Of a stretch of 64,000 nucleotides of DNA, positions 37,094-46,948 are shown piece by piece. This stretch comes from Allonocardiopsis opalescens. Its GTDB lineage: Bacteria; Actinomycetota; Actinomycetes; Streptosporangiales; Streptosporangiaceae. Location of the stretch: the NCBI RefSeq assembly GCF_003002095.1, contig NZ_PVZC01000001.1, positions 62,001 through 126,000 of the forward strand, written 5' to 3'. Positions within the stretch are counted from its first letter, which is position 1; each line of letters begins with the position of its first letter. The notes beneath the pieces are model-generated. The model saw nothing but the letters and a program-made list of their open reading frames with translations, was not told the DNA's origin and did no database searches. The position numbers and the translations under genes are program-made.

Positions 37094-37924
37094 GTGTCCT
37101 ACCCGGGAGGATCACCCTACGATCCGCAGTCCGGTTATCCGTCAGGGCCGCAGGGCGGCTACCCGCCCTCCGGTCCCCAGCCCGGCTACCAGCAGTCGGG
37201 GCCGCAGGGCGGCTACCCGCCGCCCGGCGGCATGCCACCCGGTGGGCCCGGCGGCCCGGGCGGCTACGGCCCTCCGCCGCCCCCGCCGCCCAAGAGCAAG
37301 ACCGGCCTGATCATCGGCATCGTCGTCGGCGTGCTGGTGCTCGGCGTCGTCGCGGTGATCGGCGTGGTGTTCTTCATGAACCAGGGCGGCACGCCGGCGG
37401 GCGACCAGCCGCCGGCCGCCGGCGGCGGCGAGGCGTCCTCCGCCCCCTCGGCGGGCGAGGAGGGCGGCGAGGCCGGCGGTGAGACCGGCGGCGACAGCGG
37501 CGGTGACTCCGGCGGCGACACCGGCGGCGGCGGTGGCGGCGACGCCTTCTCCGCCGCCTACGCCGGCACCTGGAGCGGCATGATCGACTCCGCCCGGGCC
37601 GACTACACCTCCTACGCCGCCACCGAGGCCAGCGCCGTGATCGAGGAGGGCACCACCAACGCCCAGCTGCGGCTCGGCGGCTCCTTCGGCGGCGACGTCG
37701 AGTGCGCCTGGGACCTCAGCCTGGTGGAGTACCGGGCCGAGGACTCCTCGCCGGACATCGACGACAGCGGCTACTGGATGCAGGGCAGCCTCACCCAGGG
37801 CTCCGACTGCCCCACCTTCGATTCGGTGGTCCTGGAGGAGCAGGGCGGCTCGCTGCTGGTCTACGCCCAGGACTCCGGCGAGACCGAACAGATCTCCCCG
37901 CTGGCCCAGATGTCCAGGGAGTGA
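37094..37924 (+). CDS. Single-pass membrane protein with the kinase-type sensor domain
   Basis: 276 residues with no kinase. A cytoplasmic tail rich in Gly-Tyr-Pro-Pro repeats (SGPQGGYPPSGPQPGY) ends in a Pro run. One TM helix follows (about 74-95, TGLIIGIVVGVLVLGVVAVIGVVFF), then an acidic Gly/Glu/Asp linker and a 115-residue outer domain (YAGTWSGMI; DYTSYAATEA; VECAWDL; GYWMQGSLTQGSDCP; VVLEEQGGSLLVYA). The outer domain is homologous to that of the upstream kinase, with both cysteines kept. GTG start with AGGAGG 6 nt upstream. Function unknown; probably a co-receptor or decoy in the kinase system. Confidence 0.75.
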   Translation: MSYPGGSPYDPQSGYPSGPQGGYPPSGPQPGYQQSGPQGGYPPPGGMPPGGPGGPGGYGPPPPPPPKSKTGLIIGIVVGVLVLGVVAVIGVVFFMNQGGTPAGDQPPAAGGGEASSAPSAGEEGGEAGGETGGDSGGDSGGDTGGGGGGDAFSAAYAGTWSGMIDSARADYTSYAATEASAVIEEGTTNAQLRLGGSFGGDVECAWDLSLVEYRAEDSSPDIDDSGYWMQGSLTQGSDCPTFDSVVLEEQGGSLLVYAQDSGETEQISPLAQMSRE

Positions 37925-37930
37925 TCCCGC

Positions 37931-37961
37931 CGCCCCCGGGCCGAACACCGGCCCGGGGGCG
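37931..37961 (+). terminator. Stem-loop terminator
   Basis: Perfect 12-bp arms (CGCCCCCGGGCC and its complement) with a 7-nt loop, starting 6 bp after the stop codon. A second, weaker hairpin follows at about 37972-37999. Confidence 0.7.
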
Positions 37962-38046
37962 TACGCCCGCGATGCGGCGTCCCCGTGCGGGGCGCCGCAC
38001 GCGTGCGTTACATTCGGGAGCCGTTGCCCATCCCTGGAGGACGCTG

Positions 38047-38661
38047 ATGCCAGCATCCGAGCACGCACAGCCCGGAGACCTCGGTGTGGCCGACGCCCCG
38101 TCGGCGGAGTCGGCGGAGGATCTGGCCGCTTTCGGCCCGGTCGCCTTCGCCGCCGACGACGAGGCGCCGCCGCAGCGCCGCCCGCACACCGTGCTCGTCC
38201 TCGCCTGCGGGGCGCTCGGCTTCGCCCTGCTCGCCGCGGTGGTGGTGCTGCTGTTCGTGAGCGACGGACCCGAGGACCCCGTCTCGCCGGCCGGCCTCGG
38301 CGACGACCCCGCGGCCGCCCCGGCCGGCGACGGCGTCTTCCCCGCCGACCTCGAAGGCGAGTGGCAGGGCACCCTGGAGCGCGTCGACGGCTCCACCTTC
38401 GAGGTCACCGTCTCCATCGAGCCGGGCGCCGCCCAGGCCGCCGTTGCCCACGGCGAGTGCACCGGGGTGCTGACCGCCGAGCGCGATGTCGTGGGCACCG
38501 TGTCGGCGGCCGCCGACATCTCCCAGGGGCCGGCCGAGTGCCACTACGCCGGCAGCGCCGACCTCAGCCGCGAGGGCTCGGGCCTGCGGCTCTACCTCAA
38601 CGGCGGCGAGGATCCGTCGACCTCCGCGTCGATGTCCTCCGGAAGTCTCAACAGGGGCTGA
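38047..38661 (+). CDS. Single-pass membrane protein with short outer domain
   Basis: 204 residues. A cytoplasmic acidic N terminus of about 48 residues precedes one TM helix (TVLVLACGALGFALLAAVVVLLFV) and an outer domain starting LEGEWQGTLERVDG. Two cysteines occur in GECTGVL and AECHYAG, and the domain closes with GLRLYLNGG. The G-x-W-x-G start and cysteine pair relate it, more distantly, to the sensor domains of its neighbours. ATG start with CTGGAGGA upstream. No enzymatic motif; its place between the two Ser/Thr kinase genes suggests a role in that signalling cluster. Confidence 0.7.
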   Translation: MPASEHAQPGDLGVADAPSAESAEDLAAFGPVAFAADDEAPPQRRPHTVLVLACGALGFALLAAVVVLLFVSDGPEDPVSPAGLGDDPAAAPAGDGVFPADLEGEWQGTLERVDGSTFEVTVSIEPGAAQAAVAHGECTGVLTAERDVVGTVSAAADISQGPAECHYAGSADLSREGSGLRLYLNGGEDPSTSASMSSGSLNRG

Positions 38662-38856
38662 ACAGCCGTCGGAACGCGTTCGGCTTGCCCCGAAATGCGA
38701 TACATTCGCCCGGTGGGGGTTGACTGATCGCAAAACGACGCTGCGAGCGGCGTCCATGTGGAACCGTGCCCGGAGCGTTGGCATCTGAGTCAACGCGGCC
38801 CGGTGGTGGTGAACCGCCCAGAGCTGTGATTCCCGGCCGTCCACAAGGAGGCTTAC

Positions 38857-39744
38857 GTGTCTAATGGTGGCTACCCGGATCCAAATTCCGGCTACCCGAG
38901 CGGCGGATATCCGGGTGGCGGCTACCCTCCGCCCGGCGACCCCTCCGGTGGATACCCGTCCGGCGGCTATCCCAGCGGGCATCCCTCCGGCGGCTACCCG
39001 TCCGGTGACCCCTCCGGGGGCTACCCCGGCCACGCCGCCCCCAGCGGCGGCTACGGCGACATGGGCGGCGGCTACCCGCCGCCCGGCGGCGGCGGATTCG
39101 GCCCGCCGCCCCCGCCGCCGCCCCCCAAGAGCAACACCGGGATGATCGTCGGCATCACCGCCGGTGTGCTGGTGCTCGGCATCGTGGCGATCGTCGCGGC
39201 CGTCATCCTGCTCCGCGACGACAGCCCCGAACCCGGCCCCGACCCCGGCCCGGTCGCCCAGAGCAGCAACCCGCCGTCCGACCCCTCCGAGCCCCCGCCC
39301 AGCGAGGAGCCCGAACCGGAGGAGAGCACCCCGGAGAGCGGCGGTGGCGGCGGTGGCGGCGACATGGCCTTCGGCGAGGACTACGGCGGCTCCTGGAGCG
39401 GCAGCATCCAGTCCAGCCGCGACGACTACACCGACTACGCCGCCACCGCGGCGTGGATCGAGGTCGAGGCCGGCGGCACCACCGCCGAGCTGAGCATCGG
39501 CTCGGCCAGCGGCCTGCCCGGCAGCGCGGAGTGCACCTGGAGCCTCACCACCTACCAGTACAACCCCGAGCCCACCTCCGCCGACACCAACGACAGCGGC
39601 TACTACATGAACGCCTCCCTCACCCAGGGCGACAACTGCCCCGACTGGGAGATCGTCGTACTGGAGCGGATCGGCACCCTCAACGTCTACGCCGGGCCGT
39701 CCGGCGAGGACATCCCGCCGCTGGTGGCGGCCTCGCCGCAGTAA
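38857..39744 (+). CDS. Single-pass membrane protein with the kinase-type sensor domain (paralogue)
   Basis: 295 residues, a close paralogue of the 276-residue protein encoded 1 kb upstream. It has a tail of GGYPSG(D/H)PSGGYP repeats and a Pro run, one TM helix ([23 protein letters not shown]), an acidic Pro/Glu/Ser linker and the outer domain ([59 protein letters not shown]). GTG start with AAGGAGG. The 26-nt leader is shared with the paralogue. A perfect palindrome ends the gene. Confidence 0.75.
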   Translation: MSNGGYPDPNSGYPSGGYPGGGYPPPGDPSGGYPSGGYPSGHPSGGYPSGDPSGGYPGHAAPSGGYGDMGGGYPPPGGGGFGPPPPPPPPKSNTGMIVGITAGVLVLGIVAIVAAVILLRDDSPEPGPDPGPVAQSSNPPSDPSEPPPSEEPEPEESTPESGGGGGGGDMAFGEDYGGSWSGSIQSSRDDYTDYAATAAWIEVEAGGTTAELSIGSASGLPGSAECTWSLTTYQYNPEPTSADTNDSGYYMNASLTQGDNCPDWEIVVLERIGTLNVYAGPSGEDIPPLVAASPQ

Positions 39745-39765
39745 TCCGCCAGTGCCGCAGCCCCC

Positions 39766-39797
39766 GGCCGGTGCCGTCCGCGCGGACGGCACCGGCC
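39766..39797 (+). terminator. 32-bp perfect palindrome, stem-loop terminator
   Basis: 16 bases (GGCCGGTGCCGTCCGC) followed directly by their reverse complement, 21 bp after the stop of the small membrane protein. In RNA the central GCGC would form the loop. Confidence 0.7.
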
Positions 39798-39945
39798 TCC
39801 GCCGCCGGCGGTCCCCCCGCGGGGCGTGTCCGGCTCCGGTAGGTTCGTACGCGCACGACCGCGCGGGAGCGCCGGTACCGGCGCCGTGCGATGCTGGAGG
39901 CGCGGTCCCGGGCCGAGGGGCCGGCGCTCAGACTGGAGGAGCTTC

Positions 39946-41304
39946 ATGCCCGACGCCGAACCGCTGCTGAGCGGCGACCCCGAGGAACTCGGGAGCTACC
40001 GCCTGCTCGGCCGGCTGGGGCGGGGCGGGCAGGGCGTCGTCTACCTCGGCGAGGACACCGGCGGCGTCCGCGTCGCGGTCAAGGTGCTCAACGACGAATG
40101 GGCCGCCAACTCCTCGATGCGCGAGCGCTTCGAGAAGGAGGTGCGCGCCGCCCGCCGGGTGGCGCCCTTCTGCACCGCCCAGGTCCTGGACGTCAACCTC
40201 GACCACGAGCCCCCGTTCGTGGTCAGCGAGTTCGTGCAGGGTCCCAGCCTGCAGGACGCCGTCGCCGACGAGGGACCCCGCTCGGGCTCCGGGCTGCACC
40301 GCCTCGCCGTGGCCACCGCCACCGCGCTGGCCGCCATCCACCAGGCCGGCATCGTGCACCGCGACTTCAAGCCGGGCAACGTACTGCTGGGCCCCGACGG
40401 CGCCCGGGTGATCGACTTCGGCATCGCCAAGGCGGTCGACGGCACCGCCACCCTCACCAGCTCCATCGTCGGCACCCCCGCCTACATGTCGCCCGAGCAG
40501 GTCGAGGGCAGGCAGGTCGACACCAAGGCCGACATCTTCGCCTGGGGCGGCGTGATCGCCTTCGCCGCCACCGGCCGCGCGCCCTTCGGCTCCGACAGCG
40601 TCCCGGCCGTCGTGCAGCGGGTGATGACCGCGGATCCCGAGCTGGCCGGCCTGGACGAGCCGCTGCTGGGCATCGTCCGCGACTGCCTGGACAAGGACCC
40701 CTCCCGGCGCCCCAGCGCGCAGCGCATCCTGCTGCGGCTGCTCGGCCACGACGACGCGGAGGCCGACGACAAGCCCGGGCCGGAGAGCATGCTGGAGCAG
40801 GGCCAGCGCGCCGCGCTGGGCTCGATGGGCTCCACCCCGCACTCCGGCTTCCCCGGCGCGGTGCCCTCGCCGCCGCTCGGCCGGCCCGGCACCGGGCCGC
40901 ACGGCTACCCGGGCCCCGGCCGGCCCGCCGCCCCGCACCGCACCGGCCCGCCCACCGGCCCCCCGACCGGCCCGCCCGTTCCCGGGCCGATGCGCGCCCC
41001 CGGGATGACCAACCCGGCCGGCTTCCCCAACCGGAGCTTCACCGGCCCGTCGGGACCGGGCACCGGACGCACCCTGCCGCCGCAGCCGCAGCCGCGGCCG
41101 CCCGCGCAGCACGGCGTCGCCGGCCCGCCGAGGATGGCGCCGGGCGGCCCCGCGCCGCGCCCGCCCGTCCCGCCGCGCGGCTACACCCCCGCCCCGGCGC
41201 CGCGCTCCGATCCCGGCCTGCCCGCCTGGCTGCTGCCGGTGGTGGTCGGCTTCATGCTGCTGCTGGTGTTCATCGTGGTGCTGATCGGCCTGTCCAGCGG
41301 CTGA
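39946..41304 (+). CDS. Transmembrane Ser/Thr protein kinase without extracellular domain
   Basis: 452 residues. The kinase domain closely matches the other kinase of the cluster: LGRGGQGVVYLG, VAVKVLNDEW, HRDFKPGNVLL, IDFGIAKAV and MSPEQV, all catalytic motifs intact. A Pro/Gly-rich linker (about 275-420) leads to one TM helix (PAWLLPVVVGFMLLLVFIVVLIGL), and the protein ends four residues later, so no outer sensor exists. It may depend on the small sensor proteins encoded just upstream, or respond to cytoplasmic cues. ATG start with TGGAGGA upstream. Confidence 0.93.
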   Translation: MPDAEPLLSGDPEELGSYRLLGRLGRGGQGVVYLGEDTGGVRVAVKVLNDEWAANSSMRERFEKEVRAARRVAPFCTAQVLDVNLDHEPPFVVSEFVQGPSLQDAVADEGPRSGSGLHRLAVATATALAAIHQAGIVHRDFKPGNVLLGPDGARVIDFGIAKAVDGTATLTSSIVGTPAYMSPEQVEGRQVDTKADIFAWGGVIAFAATGRAPFGSDSVPAVVQRVMTADPELAGLDEPLLGIVRDCLDKDPSRRPSAQRILLRLLGHDDAEADDKPGPESMLEQGQRAALGSMGSTPHSGFPGAVPSPPLGRPGTGPHGYPGPGRPAAPHRTGPPTGPPTGPPVPGPMRAPGMTNPAGFPNRSFTGPSGPGTGRTLPPQPQPRPPAQHGVAGPPRMAPGGPAPRPPVPPRGYTPAPAPRSDPGLPAWLLPVVVGFMLLLVFIVVLIGLSSG

Positions 41305-41328
41305 GGCCGGTGCGCGTTCCCCGGCCGC

Positions 41329-42582
41329 TCACAGGCGGCGGGCGAAGCCGTCCACGGCGGCCGACAGGGTGTCGCCGGCGAAGCGCTCGACCGCCGCGGC
41401 CCGCTCGCCCACCGTGTCGGTGTGGATCAGGGTGACGCAGTCGACCGGGGAGAGGTCGAGCAGCGGCTCCCCGGGCGCCCGGCCGGCGCGCTCGCCGACG
41501 GCCTCGGCGTGCGCGGTGACCGCGAAGACGCCGGTGCGGCCGTCGCCCACCTGCTGGATCGCCACCAGGTAGCGCAGGGTCGCCGCGCCCACGCTCAGCT
41601 GCAGCCGCACCCACCAGCTGTCGTCGCCGGGCTGGAAGGCGGCGCGGGCCGCGGCGTGGTCGAGCTGCCGGCGCCACCAGCCGGAGCGGGGGTCGGGCGG
41701 CGCCCCGGACACCACCGAGGCGCCGCAGCCGGTGTCGATCTCCTGGAAGACGTCGGCGAGGCCGTTGCGGTGCGCCTCGACCTCCGCGGCGAGCCGGCGG
41801 TGCAGTGCGGCGGCGACCGAGGCGCCGCGCACCGGCCGCGAGCGGTCGGCCGGGCCCGGCGCGGCCAGTTCGGCCCGCAGCCCCGCCTCCTGGATCCGGG
41901 CGAACAGCTCCACCAGCCGGCCGGGATCGCCGCGGTCGGCCGCGCGCAGCGCCCGGGCGTGCTCGGCGCCGGCGGCGCGGTCGGCGGCCAGCGGAGCGTA
42001 GCGGGCCTGGAGTGCGGTGAAGGTGGCCAGGGCCCAGGCGGTGCAGTGCGCGGCGGGCAGGCCGTCGAGGGAGCGCAGCGCGGCGTGGTGGACGCCCGCC
42101 GCCTGCACGAGGGGGTGCCGGCCGGCCAGCCGCTCGGCCAGCTCGGCAACCGGGCGCAGCCGCTCGGCGGGCTGCTGCGCCGAGGTGCCGGGGAAGGAGC
42201 GGTAGAGCTCGGCCAGCATCTCGGGCCCGAGTCGTTCGCCGGTGCGGCAGGCGTCGGCGGCGGCGTCCACGGCCCGGTGGACCGCGGCCAGCGCGGAGCG
42301 GTCGGGCTCGGCCAGCCCGGCGGCCTCCAGGCCGTCGGCGGCGAAGCGCTGCGCGGCCTCGCGGTCGACGCGCACCAGGCCGTCGAGCACGCCCACCTCG
42401 GCGGCGTGCCGCCGCAGGCTGCGCGCTCGCAGCGCCCGGAGCCGGTCGGCGGGCAGCGCGGCGCGGAAGTCGTCGCAGACCTCGCGCAGCCGGTCGACGG
42501 AGGCCAGGCGCTCACGGGCCTCGGCGCCCGCCGGATCCACGGCGGTGCCCCCGGAGCCGCCGCTCCAGTCGATTCCGCTCAT
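41329..42582 (-). CDS. Fic-like protein lacking the catalytic motif
   Basis: 417 helical residues, soluble. Parts recall Fic proteins: the helix [15 protein letters not shown] (from 155) resembles the helix that precedes the Fic motif, and [21 protein letters not shown] resembles the usual Fic-domain end. The catalytic HPFx(D/E)GNGR is absent; the corresponding stretch reads [17 protein letters not shown]. If the relation holds, it is an inactive Fic-fold protein. The C-terminal 120 residues have a separate mixed fold ([23 protein letters not shown]). ATG 42582 is chosen over GTG 42591. It is convergent with the kinase and precedes the MerR gene's far side. Confidence 0.55.
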   Translation of the reverse strand: MSGIDWSGGSGGTAVDPAGAEARERLASVDRLREVCDDFRAALPADRLRALRARSLRRHAAEVGVLDGLVRVDREAAQRFAADGLEAAGLAEPDRSALAAVHRAVDAAADACRTGERLGPEMLAELYRSFPGTSAQQPAERLRPVAELAERLAGRHPLVQAAGVHHAALRSLDGLPAAHCTAWALATFTALQARYAPLAADRAAGAEHARALRAADRGDPGRLVELFARIQEAGLRAELAAPGPADRSRPVRGASVAAALHRRLAAEVEAHRNGLADVFQEIDTGCGASVVSGAPPDPRSGWWRRQLDHAAARAAFQPGDDSWWVRLQLSVGAATLRYLVAIQQVGDGRTGVFAVTAHAEAVGERAGRAPGEPLLDLSPVDCVTLIHTDTVGERAAAVERFAGDTLSAAVDGFARRL

Positions 42583-42639
42583 CGGCCTCACCCGATCAGC
42601 GTAACCGCCCCAGGCGCCGCGAATCCCTACCAGAGCGCC

Positions 42640-43053
42640 CTATTTTTCGGGGAGTGCGCGGCGGGCCGGCGCGGGGTCGGGGCGCAGCAGCCGCAGCGCC
42701 TTCTGCTTCTCGAAGTCCAGCACCCGGGCGGGCGGGGCGAGCCGGCCGATCCGCCGGCCGAACTCGCGGACCTGCGCGGCGGTGGCGGGTTCGGCCAGCA
42801 CCCGCAGCGCGAAGGCCAGCGCGGTGGGGGAGATGTCGTAGCGGCGCTCCAGTTCGAGGCCGGCGGCGACCGCCGCGAGGTCCTCGGCGGAGAAGCGGCG
42901 GTGGCGGTGGCCCCGGCCGCTCGGCTGCTCCTTGGTGCGGGGCAGCAGCCCCAGGCCCTCCCGGTAGCGCAGCATCCGCGGCGTGGTGCCGAGCCGCTCG
43001 GCCGCGGCCGAGATGCCCAGCGGGGCGGACCCGTCGGAATCGGATGCTGCCAC
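42640..43053 (-). CDS. MerR-family transcriptional regulator
   Basis: 137 residues. The N-terminal winged helix-turn-helix [19 protein letters not shown], with the wing [15 protein letters not shown], is typical MerR. The following helix supplies the dimer coiled coil, with a short effector region and no cysteine triad, so it is not a metal sensor. GTG start. It is divergent from sahH across 143 bp that contain an 18-bp inverted repeat; autoregulation and control of sahH are plausible. Confidence 0.88.
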   Translation of the reverse strand: MAASDSDGSAPLGISAAAERLGTTPRMLRYREGLGLLPRTKEQPSGRGHRHRRFSAEDLAAVAAGLELERRYDISPTALAFALRVLAEPATAAQVREFGRRIGRLAPPARVLDFEKQKALRLLRPDPAPARRALPEK

Positions 43054-43104
43054 GCCGTCCTCCTCACCGTCGCCACCAGCGCGAGCGCCACCCCGGTGGG
43101 CAAT

Positions 43105-43122
43105 CTGACATTCCCTTGTCAG
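43105..43122. promoter_or_regulatory. Inverted repeat, candidate MerR operator
   Basis: CTGACA-N6-TGTCAG, perfect 6-bp arms, 52 bp upstream of the merR-type gene and 75 bp upstream of sahH. The half-sites double as TTGTCA -35-like elements. The length fits the dyads bound by MerR dimers. Confidence 0.5.
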
Positions 43123-43196
43123 TATCGCACCGATTCGCGGTGCGCGGCGGCCCCGCGGTCCTAGACTCGGCAGCGCACTGGACGAACGGGAGAGAC

Positions 43197-44633
<1,437 letters not shown>

Positions 44634-44638
44634 CCGCC

Positions 44639-45898
44639 GTGCCGGTTCCGCACGACATCGCCGACCCCGGCCTGGCCCAGGCCGGGGTCGGCCGCGTGGA
44701 GTGGGCGCAGCGCTCGATGCCGGTCCTGGACCGGATCCGGGCCCGCTTCGTGCGCGAGCGCCCGCTGGCCGGGCTGCGCATCGCGGCGTGCATGCACGTC
44801 ACCGCCGAGACCGCGAATCTGCTGCGCGCGCTGCGCGAGGGCGGCGCCGAGGTCGCGCTGGCCGCGTCCAACCCGCTGTCCACCCAGGACGACACCGCGG
44901 CCGCGCTGGTGGCGGCCTACGACGTGGCCGTGCACGCCCGCTCCCGGATGGACGCCGCCACCTACCACCGCAACCTGCTGACCGTGCTCGGCACCGGGCC
45001 GCAGCTGCTGCTGGACGACGGCTGCGACCTGGTGAACCTCTGCCACACCGAGCGCACCGACCTGCTCGACGGGGTGGTGGGCGGCTGCGAGCAGACCACC
45101 ACCGGGGTGATCCGGCTGCGCCGGATGGCGGCCGAGGGGGCGCTGCGCTTCCCGATGGTCGCCGTCAACGACACCGCCACCAAGCGGATGTTCGACAACC
45201 GCTACGGCACCGGCCAGTCCACCCTCGACGGGATCATGCGCGCCACCAACACCCTCATCGCCGGGCAGACCGTGGTGGTGGCCGGCTTCGGCTACTGCGG
45301 GCGGGGGCTGGCCGAGCGGGCCCGCGGCATGGGCGCCCGGGTGGTCGTCACCGAGGTGGACCCGGTCAAGGCGCTGGACGCCGCCATGCAGGGCTACGCG
45401 GTGCTGCCGATGGCGGAGGCGGCGGCCGTCGGCGACATCGTCATCACCGCCACCGGCAGCCGCGACGTGGTGCGCGGCGAGCACCTGGACGCGATGAAGG
45501 ACGGCGCCATCCTGGCCAACTCCGGACACTTCGACGTCGAGATCGACGTCGCCGCCCTGGCCGAGCGCGCCGTTGGGCCGCCCCGCGGCGTCCGCCCGCA
45601 CGCCGACGAGTACGTCCTGGCCGACGGCCGCCGCCTCGTCCTGCTCGCCGAGGGCCGCCTGGTGAACCTCGGCGCCGCCGAGGGGCACCCCGCCGCCGTC
45701 ATGGACCTCTCCTTCGCCGCCCAGGCCCTCACGGTGGAGTGGCTGGCCGCCCTCGCCGCGGACCCGCCCGCCCCGGACGTCTACGAGGTGCCCGACGCCA
45801 TCGACACCGAGATCGCCACCCTGCGGCTGGCCGCCCTGGACATCCGCATCGACACGCTCACCGAGGCCCAGCAGGAGTACCTCAGTTCCTGGCGGTGA
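44639..45898 (+). CDS. Second adenosylhomocysteinase-like protein, archaeal type
   Basis: 419 residues. The order of motifs is the same as in Sah[56 protein letters not shown] and [17 protein letters not shown] for NAD. It lacks the bacterial insert and ends [11 protein letters not shown] rather than KxxHYRY. These are the traits of archaeal and Thermotoga-type enzymes, some of which prefer S-inosylhomocysteine. All active-site residues I can place are kept. The GTG start lies 5 bp after the sahH stop, so the two very different enzymes share one transcript. Substrate preference is open. Confidence 0.85.
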   Translation: MPVPHDIADPGLAQAGVGRVEWAQRSMPVLDRIRARFVRERPLAGLRIAACMHVTAETANLLRALREGGAEVALAASNPLSTQDDTAAALVAAYDVAVHARSRMDAATYHRNLLTVLGTGPQLLLDDGCDLVNLCHTERTDLLDGVVGGCEQTTTGVIRLRRMAAEGALRFPMVAVNDTATKRMFDNRYGTGQSTLDGIMRATNTLIAGQTVVVAGFGYCGRGLAERARGMGARVVVTEVDPVKALDAAMQGYAVLPMAEAAAVGDIVITATGSRDVVRGEHLDAMKDGAILANSGHFDVEIDVAALAERAVGPPRGVRPHADEYVLADGRRLVLLAEGRLVNLGAAEGHPAAVMDLSFAAQALTVEWLAALAADPPAPDVYEVPDAIDTEIATLRLAALDIRIDTLTEAQQEYLSSWR

Positions 45899-45923
45899 GC
45901 CTGCGTGCGGGCCGCCGCGCCGG

Positions 45924-46832
45924 TCAGTCCGGCGCGACGAAGCCGGTGCCGCGGCCGCCGCCCCCGTCCGGCGGGGCGTCCCGGGGCGGGGCGGCCGGAG
46001 CGGCGGGCGGCGCCGCCTGCGCCGGGAAGCCGCCCGGGGCGCCGGGCCGCGGGGCCGGGGTGTTCGCGGTGCGGGCGGCCGAGGCGGCCCGCTCGGCGGC
46101 GCGGCGCTCGGCGCGCGCCTGCCGCTCGGCCAGCACCGCCGCCAGGTAGGCGGGCGGCGGGGTGCCCGGCGGGGGCGGCGGGCTGACCTGCCCGCCCACC
46201 GCCGAGGCCAGCCGCGCCCCCATCGAGGCGCGCGTCTCGTCGGTGAACTGGGCGTAGCGGTCCAGGTAGTTGCGGACCGTGACGGCGAGGTCGTCCGACA
46301 GCATGGCGAGTTCGGCGGTGGCCGCCCAGCCGCGCAGCTCGGCGGGCATCTCCAGCCGCACCTCGCGGCGGCGCAGGCCCCGCGCCTGCACCACGTGGGT
46401 GCCGGCCAGGATGTCGCCCAGCCGCTTGCCGCGGCTGTTCACCAGCGACACCACCAGCGCGACCGCCCCCGCCAGCAGCCAGAAGTCGACGATGCCGGCC
46501 AGCCCGCGCACCAGCGCCTGCCGGAAGCGCACCGGGCCGCCGTCGTCGCCGACCACCCGCAGCCCCAGCGCCAGCTTGCCCAGCGACCTGCCCCGGCTCA
46601 GCGTCTCGAACAGGGTCGGGTAGCCGACTAGGATCAGCAGGGTGAGCAGCACGGACACCGCCGCCGTGGTGGCGGGGTCCACCCCCGAGCCCAGCGAGGT
46701 GACCGCCACCACCGCGAGCAGCGCCAGCCCCGCCTGCACCACCACGTCGATGAAGAGGGCGACCGCCCGGCTGGCGAAGCCCGCGCTCGGCAGGTCAAGC
46801 ACCACGGCCTCGCCCGTGACGAGATCGGACAC
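45924..46832 (-). CDS. RDD family membrane protein
   Basis: 302 residues. The RDD domain (1-150) begins PSAGFASRAVALFIDVVVQ and holds three or four TM helices (GLALLAVVAVTSLG; VSVLLTLLILVGYPTLF; FWLLAGAVALVVSLV) with the conserved GRSLGKLALGLRVV and GKRLGDILAGTHVV loops. The cytoplasmic C-terminal half is helical, then Pro/Ala-rich and disordered. GTG start with GGAGGGGG upstream. It is divergent from spoIIM and, with the DUF58/MoxR group, part of a membrane cluster common in actinobacteria next to mtrA. Molecular function unknown. Confidence 0.88.
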   Translation of the reverse strand: MSDLVTGEAVVLDLPSAGFASRAVALFIDVVVQAGLALLAVVAVTSLGSGVDPATTAAVSVLLTLLILVGYPTLFETLSRGRSLGKLALGLRVVGDDGGPVRFRQALVRGLAGIVDFWLLAGAVALVVSLVNSRGKRLGDILAGTHVVQARGLRRREVRLEMPAELRGWAATAELAMLSDDLAVTVRNYLDRYAQFTDETRASMGARLASAVGGQVSPPPPPGTPPPAYLAAVLAERQARAERRAAERAASAARTANTPAPRPGAPGGFPAQAAPPAAPAAPPRDAPPDGGGGRGTGFVAPD

Positions 46833-46936
46833 CGCGACCCCCTCCGCCCGTCGTCGCTCCCGAACCGGCCCTCGCCCGGCCGGCCCACGCCCCAGTCTGC
46901 CGCAAGTCCGCCGCGCCCCGGACCGGCCCGGCGCGT

Positions 46937-46942
46937 TACGGT
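46937..46942 (+). promoter_or_regulatory. -10 element of a leaderless spoIIM-type transcript
   Basis: TACGGT (TANNNT) ends 6 nt before the GTG start at 46949. No Shine-Dalgarno sequence precedes the start. Confidence 0.4.
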
Positions 46943-46948
46943 AACCGG

